Below, piece by piece: positions 48,536 to 62,200 of a stretch of DNA of 64,000 bases. A model generated the notes under the pieces. The model did not search any database. It saw only the letters and a program-made list of their open reading frames with translations, and had not been told where the DNA came from. Every line of letters starts with the position of its first letter. Position 1 is the first letter of the stretch. The DNA comes from Gymnorhina tibicen. Taxonomy: Eukaryota > Chordata > Aves > Passeriformes > Artamidae. The translations under genes and the position numbers were made by a program. Location: positions 186,001-250,000 of the forward strand of contig VXAZ01007504.1 of the NCBI GenBank assembly GCA_013399875.1. The letters are read 5' to 3'.

Positions 48536-51500
48536 TAGAATTAATATAAAGCAGGTTTATCTCATTGCATGTTTTCTGAAAACTGAGTTATGTAACAGTT
48601 TATAGTAGAAAAAAGAGAGAGAAAGAAGAGAGAAAAAAGCTGGAGACAGTGAAAACTTGCCCCAGACTAAAATATACATCAGGGAGATAATCAGGACGAG
48701 AAATGTAGAGTTACTGCCTGCAGACCCCAGCCTGAACATTGCTGATCCTACTGAGATTTCTGGCTCCTCTGCTTAAAATTACCCACTATTGTTTTGGTTC
48801 AGCTATAAACTGCAAACCTTTTCAGCAATTGGACTTAAAATATACAATCCTATACAATCAGGTTCTCTTTCCACTATTAAATGTTCTTCCAGTATTAAGT
48901 AATCCTGTGGACTTCAGTTTTACAGGCATTGCAGGATATCAGCCAGCTGGGGTAATAGTAATGTTTCCCCAAAACAAAGTCGATTTCTAAATGCTGTACT
49001 TGTGGTGAAGAGCAGAAACACACGCATACAGACAAATGGAAATAATTCTATTGCTCTGTTCTGTTTCCCAGAGCCACTGAGAAAAAGAAAAAGCTACCTG
49101 AGTGAAGAATGGAAATATTTTCTATGTTTGACAGAAGAAGCATGATTAAAATGCACTGAAGCTGAAATAACAGCTAAACTCTATCAAGAATAACTCTCAT
49201 CAACTCATATCACAAGTGCTGCATTTATAATGCCGGTAAAGAGTATATAAAATCCATTTCATTTCAAGGCACATCTTATAACGTGTGGCCATTACCATTA
49301 AAAAGATATCCCCCAGAACGTCTCACAAGATGAGAAGAGGCAGAATAGCATATCAATATATCTCCAGTAACCAGAAGGTATTCAGTCCTGCCAGCAGTGC
49401 TCCAACATAACCATCATTTCTCTGCTCACTTGCACAGAAACTCTCGCAACATCTGCTCAGAATTTTTTCCCAACAAAATAGTTTTCCATGGGAAGTTACT
49501 GGCTAAAAACTGAGCTGTTCATGGCACTGTGGAAATTGCAGATAATTCCAGGCAAATTTCTTTTTGACATCCATCACAACAGCAGTGAGGGTTGGTTAGG
49601 TTGCCTGGATTTTTGGCTGAACAGCAGAGGGGTTGCTCCGAAGTCAGAGTCAGATTTGTAGGCTTGTACAAAAACAGATTCTGCCAGGGGACTGTCTCAG
49701 AGGCAGGGATCACAGTTCCCCAGGTATAGTGAGAAAACAACTCTATGTTCCCAAGGGTAAAACATCATCACACATCTGAATCAAGGGACATGTCAGCCAG
49801 GAAAGACTTTTTTGTTACTCCAGAATATCAGTTGTTGGGAAAAAGAAAGAAATGTTAACATGGAAAGATAGATAACCAAGATGCAAAATATTTTTTAAAG
49901 TTAGATTCAATTCTTTAAAATAATGTCAAACTTTAAACATTTCATTTTGAAGTGTTTGGGTTTGTTTTTTCCCCAGAACCTCTTATTTCAGAAGAAATTC
50001 TTACATCACAATGGTTTACTTTGATTTATAATAGAATGTTACATTTTACTGGAGAATTTCCCACTGGATGAGTATTCATCCAGTTAAATTTGTCAGAATC
50101 CTAAAATGCCAGCTTACCTCAGAACTCACTACATTGTTTTAAAAATTAACATGGCAATGGTAATTAGCACTGGTAATTGCAAAGTGGCAGTAGTAATTAA
50201 ACCAGCAAAAGTGTAGGCTTCATATCAGAAAATATTTTTCAACAAGCAAGTCTATTATATTTTGAAACATATCTCCCAAAACAAGTAACAAAAGCCCCAC
50301 CACTTGGATCAATTAAGTGAGGCAAAACACTTGAAAATACACTGTGGGGAACAATCCCCTGCCAGCCAAGCAGATGGACAAGACGATCTTTTAGCTTCTT
50401 TACATCTCCAAAATCTGGGGAACAAACTAGCATTGCCATGGGGAGCAGCGATGCCAACAGGCATACCCTGCCTTCCAGAACTCCCATTAGCTTAAAGAGA
50501 AATCTTGAACAGGACCAGGACTGTGCCTGTGCAGCAGCAGCTGGGGCTCCTGCAGATGTCCACGGTACTTCTGAACCACCTTGCTCACTTGGGACTGGCT
50601 AACAAAGTCTTGCAAGGCATAACCCAAACCAGGCTGCAAAACTCTCCCCAAAACTGGGAAAGACTCATCCATCAGCTCTGCTGTTCCTAAGGATCAAAGC
50701 AGTTGCTTCAGTAATAGCCTGGCTCTGTCTATAGAGGCTGTAGAGGAGCTATCTGGTAAAGAGTTTTGCAGCCAGAGGGTCAGCATGTGCTGGGTTTCAC
50801 TCACCTTGTGCCTATCCAATGGGAGATGAGATCATCACCCCAATATTTTAAGCTTGAAGGGGTACAAAAAGCAGACTTCAAAGCCCCAGCCTTCAAGACT
50901 GTGATCCCTGCAGCAAGAAATACAGGAGGCAAGTTCAAGGCCTCTTGGGACAATTTCAGCTTTATGTATTTCAATGCCGCAACTACCACATCATCTGCAC
51001 ACGTCTACAGGTGCTGTGTGAACATCAAAAACTTTTTATGAAACTTTCAGTGTAGAATCGCTCAATCTCAGAGCAACAGATTGTATTCATGAGTTTGCAT
51101 AAAGGAGAGGAAATGCTCTGCAGTTTGATATTCCCTAAATCCATGTCATTTATGTGTCTTTTTTCACAGTCTACTTCTTCCCCTGCTTTTTTTTTTTTTT
51201 ATGGCCTGCACTAGTATCAATAAAAACCCTGCCCTTCGTTTATCTTTCTTCCATTCTTCCAAATGCCAGAGGAAACTTCTCAGTCAAAAAATAACCTGTT
51301 TCTTCCTTTTATTTTTTTAAGTTCTGCATGACTTCTGAACACCTGCTCTTTATGTTGTACTGCAAAACACTAGGCAATTAAAAACTTACAGAACCAGGGA
51401 AAAAACAAAGCTTGTCTGCGTACAGGGAATTATACATTGCAGCCACGAGTAAATTGTTAATTTATGTGTGTATTCAGTGCTAAACTACAAAAGCCAAAGA

Positions 51501-51562
51501 TTACTGGGATTTTTATGTTTAGATTTTAAACTTTAAAGTGAAAAAATTCAAAAGCGAAGTAC

Positions 51563-51572
51563 CCATGGCAAC
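51563..51572. promoter_or_regulatory. RFX X-box-like palindrome (candidate)
   Basis: CCATGGCAAC is the reverse complement of GTTGCCATGG, the RFX X-box core half plus centre. It is a motif match only. Confidence 0.25.
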
Positions 51573-52857
51573 CTTAATTTTATTCATCTTGCCCTGTGAT
51601 TCAGCTCTTGTTCAATGATATTGCATTCCTGAGTAAACCTACATCTCTCAGATGATGTAAAGCAAGGTTAAAGAATTCTAAAAATTAATAAAGTCCTTCA
51701 GCATACTTGTAAGTGTGCTGGAGGCATTCAAATGCACATTTTGAAGAAAAAAAATTAACTGCCTTAATTTTTGAAAGGAAATAAATGCAAACTGCCATCA
51801 AAGTATTTTCAGCTCATCTCTTATACTTTTAATCTTAGCATATCCTTTTTCACTTTTTTCTCAGTCTCTCAGTATGAGAAATAAGTGACACGTTACCCAT
51901 TTTACCTTTTAGTGTTTAGTCTCTGCTTCTTTGCTTATGGTCCAATGAGAGATGAAAAATTACATTTACCATGATTATTTGGGGGCGCTTTCCTTATTTT
52001 TCCTCACTGGAACCTTTTTATAATTATTTTTATAGACAAGTTTAATTTTGTATGACGATGTTTAAGATAAGAAGACTCATCCTGTAAAATTTCCAGGCAG
52101 TTTAGCTTGTGTTTTTAGCATAACACTCTAATAATAGGATGCTTATACAGTCATGCTGTCTGTCCAGTAAATGTGTAAATTAGCAGGTCCTCCCTCATCT
52201 TCAGAGCTCAATGTCTAATTTCATCCAAATTTAAAAGACAAGGACATAAGCCTCCAATATAATTGAGTTCCTACAAGTTTAATGGAAAAATGAGCAGGCT
52301 AGAAGAAGACAGACCTGAATTAATGTGGCCAGTGACATCCCAGAAGAAGGGTAAGTGGAGCTGAGCCATCTCCCATTCTGTGTCGCAGCAACCAGGTGGC
52401 ATTAGCACACTGGATATGCAAACCTGCAGGTTAGCCAGGGGTTGTTGCAGCAGTGGGGAAAGAAATTACAAACTGTTGTGTATTTTCTCAATGGGACCGT
52501 ACTTCAGTGCTCCTGACAAGGTTTACCAGCCAGATCTCAACACCATTTTCTCCAAAAAATGCAGTGCTTCTGAGGAATGAAGGCTGTGGCCTGGAAACTT
52601 CCCACCTAAAGGGTGATATACAGGTTGGAAAGATTCAAGTAGTCTTGCAAATAAGGGCAGAAGTAATTGGACTTTTAAAAGTAGCCAGTTAATGTACTTT
52701 GAAAAGGGGCTGCGGGGGGGCAGGTTGAGGAGCTGACGCAGCGTTCAGCCTGGCTGACACTGGTGTCAGTGGGAGGAAAACCACTGCTGAGAGCACTTTC
52801 TGCACACACTGAACAAAGAGTTACCCAAAGGAAGTGTATTATCTTTAGCAGAGATTC

Positions 52858-52915
52858 ATTTCTTTACACTGTGAAGGTGATGCTGATGTGATTTCTTTAC
52901 ACTGTGAAGGTGATG
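52858..52915. repeat. 33-bp tandem duplication, 1.8 copies
   Basis: The 25 bases ATTTCTTTACACTGTGAAGG plus TGATG recur exactly after 33 bp. Perfect identity indicates a recent slippage or duplication event. Confidence 0.93.
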
Positions 52916-54869
52916 AGTTGCCTCTCATGAATACAGTAGAGTCCAGCAATGGGTTTTGGTGAGCTACATGGCGCACTGACAAGTTTCTTGACTGTGCACA
53001 TTGCCCCAAGCGAGAAGGTACCAGAGCTCCAAACCCCAGAAAGTCCCAGTCATCTCTTACAGGCAGCCTAGTTCCAGCACCCTTCACAGCATCACTTGAT
53101 ACTTCATGCTGTCCCAGCAAAAACCCTAGTAGTTTCTGAATCAAGAAGAACCAGCTATTTTGCTTCAAGCCCAGGAAAAGAAAATGAGAAGAACTTGCTC
53201 AAAATCACCCCCAGAATTTCTGGAATCATGGCTTACTTTCTCTGGCTGCTCTTCACAGGCAACTCACAAGCATTAATACAAGATCCTTACCTAAAGTCGT
53301 AGGAGAACCATAATCAAATGCCATTCATTCTCTCTCTTGCCCTTTCTCAAAAGCAAACAAAAAAACCTCCACAAAAACAACAAAGAGCACTATCTTGACC
53401 TCTGTATCAGATCTTAACAGAATACTCTTTTCTCTCCTCTTACTGAAAAATAAAATAATGCACTATTAACTTTGGTAACAGTAAAATATACTGATGGTAA
53501 ATAAAATACTACTCATTGCAACTTTGGCTACAATCCAGGAATTGTAGCTGAATAGGCTTCCTTAGCCACCTGATGCCCAGCAAGACTCAATCCCAGTTTG
53601 GGGTCTATAGCAGCATTGCTGCTCAAGGAGGACTTAGATGGAGCAGTCCCTTCAGAAAAAAAAATCTGATATTGAAAAGTTTCTGGATGAGACCTTATGC
53701 AGCTAAAGAAATTTCAGTTCTGCACAGTGTATAGTGCACAGTGCACAGATCTCACCTGAGCTTATAATCTGCCGCTTCTGCACTCTAGAGTTTGAGCTGA
53801 AAGCTCTTTTGGTGCTGCAGGACTCTTTGAATAAACCTTATATATTAGACAGTGAATGAGACCATGGAGTACACAAAGGGAAACCCATCCCCCTTAGCTC
53901 AGAGCCATTCAGTGATTTTGAGTTTGTATGTAGCCATGGTATCCTCTAAGAGATCTACTGCAAGAAAGCAATGCAAATTAAATTCTGTGTACTCAGCCAC
54001 ATTTCTCTCTCTCTTACTAACAACTACATGGGGCCAGGAATGCCTTCCCCATCCCTGACAGAGCTCTAGCTGATGCATTAGGAACAACTGTTTGCTCACT
54101 TCATGCATTAGAGGTTGACTCCAGTGGTCCTACATAAAGGTGACAAATGGTCTCAGAGCTGTAAGGCTTCCATGGAGGTCCCATGGGATGTCTCACTAGA
54201 GAAATCAGAGTGTGTGGGGACGTGGTGCTGGATAGCAAAGCAAGAAGCACAGGAACCCTGTTCAAGGTGCGAAGGGAAGCATCTGCCCAAAATCTTTCAG
54301 CTGGGTGGTTTGCTAAGAGAGTGTAAGGCAGAGTGTGAAAGGCAGAAGCAAGGAGAAATGCAAAGAGTCAAAACTAGGAAAGGAGGCAAAGTGTTAAGCT
54401 AAGCAGCATTTCAGAGTGAAATCCTCATTTCCCTTTGTGCTTTCCTCAGCTATGCTCAGAGATTGTCCATCAGCTACACATTGTCTCAGGAAGGGGAAAG
54501 TGAGAGCTCTCTGGACACGCAATTAAAAATAGTCGGAGTCTGTGATTCGCCAGCAAATGTCTTCTTGGTCCTGACCATTAGGAGGTTTATCAGATTCAGC
54601 TCTCACAGCAACAGCACCATTCACGTAAGCAGCAGTCACAATCCTCTGAGACGTTTTTATTCCCATTTGGAAAGGGCGATGCCCCGACAACAACACTCTC
54701 CCGAATCAGCCTGAGAGAGGGAAGCTCATGCATCTTCTCCACTAACACAGACTATATCTGTCCCACAAAGCGCAGCTTCAGCAGTGAGTGTAGCCACAGC
54801 CCGTTTCCCCAAAGCTCCGACAAGGGAAGCATTGCGTGCAAAGAGCGATGTCCTGCAGACGAGGCAGCG

Positions 54870-54884
54870 CTGCAGGGGGCCACC
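54870..54884 (+). promoter_or_regulatory. CTCF-like motif in a small CpG cluster
   Basis: CTGCAGGGGGCCACC resembles the CTCF core. It lies in a locally CpG-richer stretch (about 54750-54900), which is unusual in this AT-rich window and could mark an enhancer or insulator. It is a motif match only. Confidence 0.3.
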
Positions 54885-56140
54885 TTGATTAAACCGGGTT
54901 GTTCTGCTCACAAGTCCTCTATGCAGGCTCTTGGTTATGGCTGTTAGAGCTGCAGCAGGGTGACATGAATTGCCTTTTATCTAATTGGAAAACACCCACA
55001 GAGTTTAGAAGTACTCATTTAGACAGGCAAATCAATAAAGGAAATGGTAAGCATGAGAATACAGTGCAACTCTAGAGCCTGTGTGGGTCCTGTATGCTTC
55101 TGCTTAATAAAGATTAACTCTTGCCAGTTTGCTACAATACCCAGACCTCTATAATAGCAGAATTGGTAGAATCTACCCTATAATGGCAAGGAGCAGCTTG
55201 CCCTTATGCATATACCTCAAGGCAAGAGAATAAGCCTTTTGTTAAAGAGGATAGAAAATCAGAAGGCATTGCAGTGAAGGCAGAAGAGAGGAAAAACTTC
55301 CTTTAATTGTAATAGTCATGAAGCTGGAAATCAGATTTCTATTAAAAGGGAAAAAAAAGCAAAACCTGGTTTTCAAAACAGCAAAAGCAGCAGCTGTATT
55401 TGTATAGAGGTCTGCTGCTATAAGGCACATCGCAGTGAAGGAAATGAGCAGAAAAGTGAGTCCAGCTTTTGAACTTTCAACTTTCCTTGTGCTTTTACTT
55501 TCACACTCATCAATGACTGTGCAAATCCCCACCCACAGAGCTACTCAAAAAAAAATCAGGACTATTAAGAACAATCATTTAGCTGCTAAAAAACCCTGCA
55601 TGTTTCAAGAAAAAGAAAGAAAAAAATCAGCAAAAGCCCCACAATTCTTACAGTTGCATAGTTCAGGATTAGTTTTGTTTTTCTTATTTCTCTTTGGCAT
55701 TCCTTCCCCTAAATCTCCAATCATTTTCACAACAGGCTTATACTGAGTAGCTTCAGGCAGCTGAGAAAATAAAAATCCTGTTTAGCAATGTAAGTATCTC
55801 TCCTCTCACTGTTGCTAATAGGAGTTCTGTGCATAAATCACAGCATGCGCCAAAGGGAGAACAGATCTTGAAGCCCATGACTGTCTTCACCCACTGCTTG
55901 ATCCTCTTCTCTTTTACACTAACGTATTGGCCTCAGGGGGAGCTCTTCTGGCATGTCTCAGTGTAAGCCAGAGGAAAAGCAGACCCCTGGGATGAGAATA
56001 GAGAATCTGGCATCTTAGTCTGCTGGCAAAGGTCAGAAGGAATGTTCAGAGTAATACAGGTTGACTCATAACGGCCCCACAGAAACCGAAGGCATGGAAT
56101 AAGTTAGGACTCATGTTCCAAATTCAGCCACCCTTCCCTC

Positions 56141-56155
56141 ACCACCACCTGCTGG
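56141..56155 (-). promoter_or_regulatory. CTCF-like motif (candidate)
   Basis: The minus strand reads CCAGCAGGTGGTGGT, close to CCAGCAGGTGGCGCT-type CTCF sites. Its orientation is opposite to the motif at 54870. Confidence 0.25.
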
Positions 56156-56702
56156 TCCTTCCATGTGTACTCCACAGAAGTACATATAACCCAGTATTCC
56201 CTTGCTGGGGTGACAACTGTTTAGGAAAAGATGTCGGAGGAAGTTGACAGGACTGACAATCACCCCATGTTCAGAACGTCTCTCTACCCTCTCTCTATGA
56301 ACCACTCGCTGCATGACTGAAGGTGAGTTTGCCAAGACAACCTTTCATGGCCACTGCTCTACACAGGTCTATTGGTATTAGAAAGCTCTCCTCTGTTTCA
56401 AGAAAAAAAAATACCACCAAGATTTTAGGTAAGTTCTTTTATACATAGCAACTGCAGTTCTTTAGTTCGTGTTTCCTTTCAAACTAACATTTTACTGATC
56501 AACATAAACCAAACAGAACCTTAAAGAAAGTAGTTTCATTTGCACTTATGTTCAGTTAGAAAAGGAAATGCATAATAAAATTAATGGATTTTTTTATTAG
56601 ATCCTTTTCCTCTTATTGACAAAGTGTATTTTAATAAGGATTTTAGCTCCTCTTGCTTGATCCTACACTAAAGTCATGATCCCATATGTTGGACATCAGT
56701 CT

Positions 56703-56716
56703 GTTGCCATGGAAAT
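56703..56716 (+). promoter_or_regulatory. RFX X-box-like site, 13 of 14 bases
   Basis: GTTGCCATGGAAAT differs from the RFX X-box consensus GTTGCCATGGAAAC only in the last base. X-boxes are bound by RFX-family factors that control, among others, ciliary genes. It is a motif match, with no gene visible next to it. Confidence 0.4.
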
Positions 56717-58874
56717 CATCATAATATCACCAAAAAAAGCAGTATTATGACTTCACTGCAGGATGAAGGAGAGACAAAAAGACAGGCTGTATGGGATCAA
56801 GTCCTTAAGTAGCAATAGCCTTAGTTATTAACACAAAGAAAGAGAACAATTTTGAAAAATACATCAGAGGCAAATTCACATATGTTTTGCAAAGTTCAAA
56901 GAGTATTTTTCCTAGAAGACCAATGCTTTTTGAGCAGTAATTGCAAAGAGATCCTAAATGCCTAGTTTCTGTTCTTCCAATCTGTAATCCCACTCACCAT
57001 TTGAAACATGCCCTTTCTGTGAATAAATTCTGGTCATTTTTCATTCCATCCCTTCCCAGTGCCACTCAGAACCTCCTTACCAAGCTTGTGGTCCCGTTTC
57101 ATTAGTGAAAGGGCTGATACTTAATTCAAATGAACTTTTTCAATTGAACACAGTCATTTAGTTCAGGTGGTCTGGGTGGTGGGACAAGGTGACATGTGCC
57201 ATATCCCACCCCAAAATGGAATTCACATGTGGCTACCACAACGTGCAGACATGATAAGCTCTCTCTAAGCCTAAAAGTACATACTTTCAGACACTCAGTG
57301 TGCCCAAGACTGCATTTTACCTCTGAAGGGGTAAAGCGAACCCTCCTGCTCATTTTCACCCTCTGCTAGAGCACTTCCCTGTGCTGGTCAAGAACAATTT
57401 CAATTCTTACCCTAGAGAGGCTTTAGGGATCCAACCAGAGAAGGCTTTCCTAAGAGATGGCCAGGCCAGTTTCAACAGTTACACACAAATTCAAAGTTGC
57501 AAATTTTGGTCCCTTCACCTGTACAAAACAGTTAAACCTGAAGCTTCATCAAGGACTCTCCATATCCCAGCAGGGTTGTGTGAATGAATTAAAACTTAGG
57601 GAAAAAGAACCACTAATACTTTGAAAACTTAAATAGCCCAATGGGTCCTGCATGATGGTGGGTGCTACCATACCCTGTTGATGTAATTCCTGACAGCAGC
57701 AACTACATTTTGAGAATAATAGCAGATACACTTTGAGAAACTCCAGAATAGAGTTGTGGCCTTAATAATTTCCTTTCAGGACATATTTCCTTTTATGAGC
57801 TCTGTTCCAGTGATCATTTTGGGAGGTTGCCTAAAGCTGAAGAAGAGACGAGGCGCTGCAGAAGAATTCAACTTTAGACTTTGAGCTTTAATGAGCATGA
57901 CCTTCTCCCAAAACCTGCCAGGCTTGGCAGCTCTCTGAGAGTTCCTTTCCACATACCAACATCAAACAGTTTCTCCCTGCAACTCTGTCTCAGGAAGAAA
58001 ATAGGATTTGCAGTGGTCACAGACAGTACAAAAGGTGCTGGAAGAAATATTAGAGAGAAAAGAAAGCAGTGGTTGAGATAAGACTGTTCCCTTCACGGGT
58101 TCTCTCATTTTCTGTTGGATGAAAAACTTATCTTTCTTCTGAACACCAACATGCACACGCCATAAACTTGTGATTGCCTATGAATTCACATGTATACAAC
58201 TTGGGTTTCTCAACATTACTAAATCTTCCCAGCGAGAAAGCCTAGAGCATCTGTACTACATACCAAAAGACTATTCATTCCCATTAAGAATTCACTGGTT
58301 TTTGGCCTCCAGATGTGTTTTAAGCTGCTGTGAAGCCTCAGAATTCAGCAGATTAATGTGCTCTAAATGTCATTTGATAAAGGGCACTCCTGCCAATGGT
58401 TCATTCACACTGCACAGATTTAATTACCTAAATGAAGTACCCTCCAAGAAAAGCACATTGCTTTTGGCTAGGAGTTTTTTTGTGATTGTGTTTTTAGGTT
58501 GTTTTTTGGTTGTTTTTTTTTAATAAAACTCCATTTCACTTTATATTTTTTCCTTTCTAATTGAAATTAATTTCCCTAGCTGTTTTATTTTAGAAAACAC
58601 CTGGAACAGGGCTATTATTTCAAAGACGCAATTATGAAATTGGAAATATAACTATGATACTTATTTCTTTAATTGCAGATATAAATAGGGACTATAGTGC
58701 AGAAATTGCTTACAGGCATCTTCCTGGATTGTGCTGGAAGAAAACTGCAGAATCTGCTGCTCCTCTAATTCCGAGGAGACACAAACTAAGATAAAATAAA
58801 GAGGTAGCTACATCTACTACTGAGTTCTGCCTGAAACTTTGGCCTGACCTTTCCCTGTCATAGTCCTGCTAGTG

Positions 58875-58930
58875 CAACCAGAGCAGAAATTATTGAAATT
58901 AAACAACCAGAGCAAATTATTGAAATTAAA
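58875..58930. repeat. 27-29-bp tandem duplication
   Basis: CAACCAGAGC(AG)AAATTATTGAAATTAAA occurs twice head to tail. The copies differ only by a 2-bp indel. Confidence 0.92.
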
Positions 58931-59149
58931 CAACAATATTGCAGTTCTGACTGCAGAAAGCAGGACTTCTCTGATCCTGGAGTAGTCAAAGCAGGATTAA
59001 ATCACAATAACAACCCATATCCTTTGCCAGAAGTCTTAGTCATCTGCCTTTTTGAGCTGGGAAAGTTAATCCTATGCTGAAATGCCTACAGATAAAACAG
59101 AAGCAGCACCAGTTGATAGAGAGAAGTTAGTGAATTAAAGGAAATTGAC
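58931..59149. other. Unique sequence between repeats
   Basis: No exon or repeat is recognisable. Confidence 0.6.
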
Positions 59150-59250
59150 AGTGGAGGTTTTTAAGGGTAGGGAGGATGAGACCATCTCAGGAATAAAATG
59201 GTTACATGGGACTAGAGGGTCTCTCAGGGCTTCTCCCAACCCTATAATAA
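59150..59250 (+). mobile_element. CR1 LINE 3' tail, diverged
   Basis: GTGGAGGTTTTTAAGGGTAG, GGATGAGACCATCTCAGG, GGACTAGAGGGTCTCTCAGG and CTTCTCCCAACCCTATAAT follow the order of the last 100 bp of CR1 (GAGGTTTTTAAGG, then GGACTAGATGACCTC, then TCCCTTCCAACCCT). It is a plus-strand, non-coding relic. Confidence 0.72.
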
Positions 59251-62200
59251 AACCTGTGCTTTAGGGCACCCATGCCGACATAGTCCAGTGCAAGGCAGAG
59301 GGATGCCAGCAACATCAACAACCAGAACAAAATGCAGTTATTCACCATCCCTGTTCAGAGCCCTTCATTATTTTAGCTGGCCACGCTGACAGCTATAATT
59401 AGGCACTCTTAGCACAGCATGATACCTTTCAGAAATCCAGGCACTCCCTCACACTCCCCACCCCCCTGAGACCCATGTCAAGGGGCAACTTCCACAACTG
59501 CTGCCTGCTGACCCCTCTCTGACATGACTTGATCATTCTCTATTATTGATCTCAGCTCTTTTTTCCCATCCGTGACTCCCAAGCCACCTGCCAGGTAATA
59601 AAAATCTGCATCAAAATGCACAGCACACAGGGTGCTGCGAGCCAGGAGCAACATTTATCTTACAGACCTGGAAACCTGACAGTGTCGATAGGGGCCAGTT
59701 ATCACAGTGTTGTTTGATCTTTCTGCTGAGGTTGTAAATAACTTCCATGGGTAGCCAAATGGGGATAAAAATGGAGAATCTGCCACGGTAACTATAAAAA
59801 CAAGGTGCTGCTGTGTCAGTGGCAGCAGACATAGTTAAGCAAGATAAGCAGCCCCTGCTGCCTACAGAGCTCTAAAGACTCCCTGAGTTTCAGAGGGAAG
59901 GTATAGGATGATATGTTTTTCTTGCACCACCATTAATTATGTCTTTTCCTGCGTAGCTGTCCATCAAGTACTGTGCTCAGACGCAAGCCCAATGCAAGCA
60001 TCTCTAAATGGCTCAACAAAGCCTTGTAAGGATATGTGACATTTCAATACCAGTCTCACACAGGAAAATTTTGTATCCTTTTGCTCTCCAAAGCACCTCC
60101 AGACCCCATACGCCAGCTGAAGCAAATGTACCCACTGAGTGAGGTTAGCAGTATTTCTGTTTGGAGATTTGTCTCTTTTCTCACTCCCTTCTTCCGCCAC
60201 AGTGTGAAATTCCAAAATGTGCCTTGTGTGGCTATATAAGATATATCTGAGTTACACTTTGCTTCCTAAAAGCCTATGTGCTGGGTTTACACTGAAAAGT
60301 CAGTGTAGCAACCCAACATACTGCTAAAATAGGGGCAGTGAAGACCTAGAGCTAATGCCACATGCTTTGCCAAAGAGATGAAGGTTTCAGACTTCATTCT
60401 GTCTCAAAGATTTTCCCTTCCCATCCCAGCTCTCCAGCCCTGAATGAGGACTTAAAACAACCCACAAGAGCAATAAAACTGGAGACAAGTTAGGCAAGTA
60501 AAGGAAGGGGGGCAAGAGGAATAAAAGCACACTGACAACAGCTGTTCTTCAGTGTTCTCCTCAGATTTAAGCAGGTCTCAGGTGTGGGGTGTGGAAATTC
60601 AAACAAAAATCAACAGCAACAATGAAATAAACCATGCTTCCAAAAGAAACTTATTCTCTTAGGTCCAACTGGACCAAGCAGTCTCTGAGTAAAATCAGAA
60701 TTCCTATTACGTGGCGTTAATCCTTTAAAAATCTTTCCTGTGACTGTGCCTGCCTCATCATTTGGTATTCATTAAACATTGTTCAATGTTCAGTGAGGGG
60801 ATGATGCTTTCTGAATTCACTGAAATTTTCTAAATTACAAAAAGTACCAGCCTGTTGCTGCTGTTATCACAGACTAGAAGGTATCTCGGGACATCTTCGG
60901 TTCCATTATCCTGCCTTGGAAGGCTCTAGCATCTTTCAATTATGAGCTCTAACTTCCCAGGTAGAAAAATTTTCTTATAGTCTCTTTGTTTTCAGCAAGA
61001 CACATTGAAATTGAACTTAGAATATGATCCTATTGTTACAGCAAATATATTGGCTTGCTTGGCAAAGTGGAAATGCACACACAAGGCTTTCATTTCACCT
61101 CAAAAGGACAGGTACTGATAGGGATTAAAGTCTGTCTTAGTGAATGAGGCTTTTGAAGGCACACAGGAAATGAATCAGTGCTTTCACTCTATTTTTCTGC
61201 ATAATAGCCGTCCCTTTCCAATAATGCCGAACTGAGGTACAAGATGGAGGTTGGGGACCAAACTCTTATTTCACCTCCAAGGAGGATGATACCTCAACAA
61301 TTACCTTTAAAGTGCCAGCGATGTTGCTGCAGTGCAGGAATCTAGGGGCTTTTTCCTTACTAAATAATTCAAACCTACAGTAGTTTTTTCCCTGTTATCA
61401 CAATCCAGCCCCTTTTATAAACACATCTAACATATTTAAGAGTTAACATATAAATATTATACACTACAAACTTTTAAAAATAGTGTTTCCATCCAGTTGT
61501 TCAAGGCTTTGTACCAGGAGATTTTTTATTCATCTTCTTCTCTCAGATGTGTATATGGTGCGTATGTAATTAGATGATAATATATTCTTAATAGACAGGA
61601 CAAAACTTAGAGCTTTTGTTTTTTAAAAAAATAGAAAAAGATGGAGGCAGACCTACAAAAAAATCTAGCTTTCTGTTTTACTAGATCACAGAATAATTTA
61701 ACATAGGCTGAGAATTTTTTATAACTGTTCATCTATGCCATTCTTCAATCTTAATGAGGTACAAAGATAACCTTCCAAACTTGTTCCCACATTATTTAAG
61801 CTTTTCTAGGTTTTTCTCTTTCTCTCTAAATTATTAGTGTATAGATATAAATGGATTTGCAGCACTAGAGCTAAGGAGCCAGTTCTCCTCTCCTTTATAC
61901 CAAGTAAAATGAGGAATAACTCCAATGAGAACACCTCTAAAATTGACTAAATTGTACCAAACACATTCCTAGTCTCGAGGCAACATTTTTCTCTTGAAAA
62001 ACAATAAACGCCCCAAACTTATCTAACAATTTCAAATGGGTAGTTTATGAGATCTGGCACTTTGGGGGCCAGAGGAGATATTATTTTAATGAATTGAATT
62101 TATGGAAGCACTTAGGTTGGATCATTACTCTCAGAGCTATAATGCTTAACTTGAAATAGTGACTTAGAGCTAGATTTGCTCCTAAAAAGCAGGGTTTTTC

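Larger units (their letters stand above)
48536..54869. other. Unique sequence, no gene seen
   Basis: GC content rises at 50.3-50.8 kb, where short frames overlap on both strands without a recognisable family. An inverted repeat (GCTACAAT...ATTGTAGC) lies at 53527-53548. The AT-rich section at 51.5-52.1 kb has the look of conserved non-coding DNA, but this cannot be tested here. Confidence 0.55.
54885..58874. other. Unique sequence, no gene seen
   Basis: Frames are up to 117 codons (58170-58523 plus) with no domain. Motif candidates are a CTCF-like site at 56141-56155 and an X-box at 56703-56716. Confidence 0.6.

Noticed and set aside
50239..50672. GC-richer block with overlapping frames on both strands
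   Set aside because: Considered as a processed pseudogene, but no recognisable family, no poly-A tail and no target-site duplication could be found by eye.
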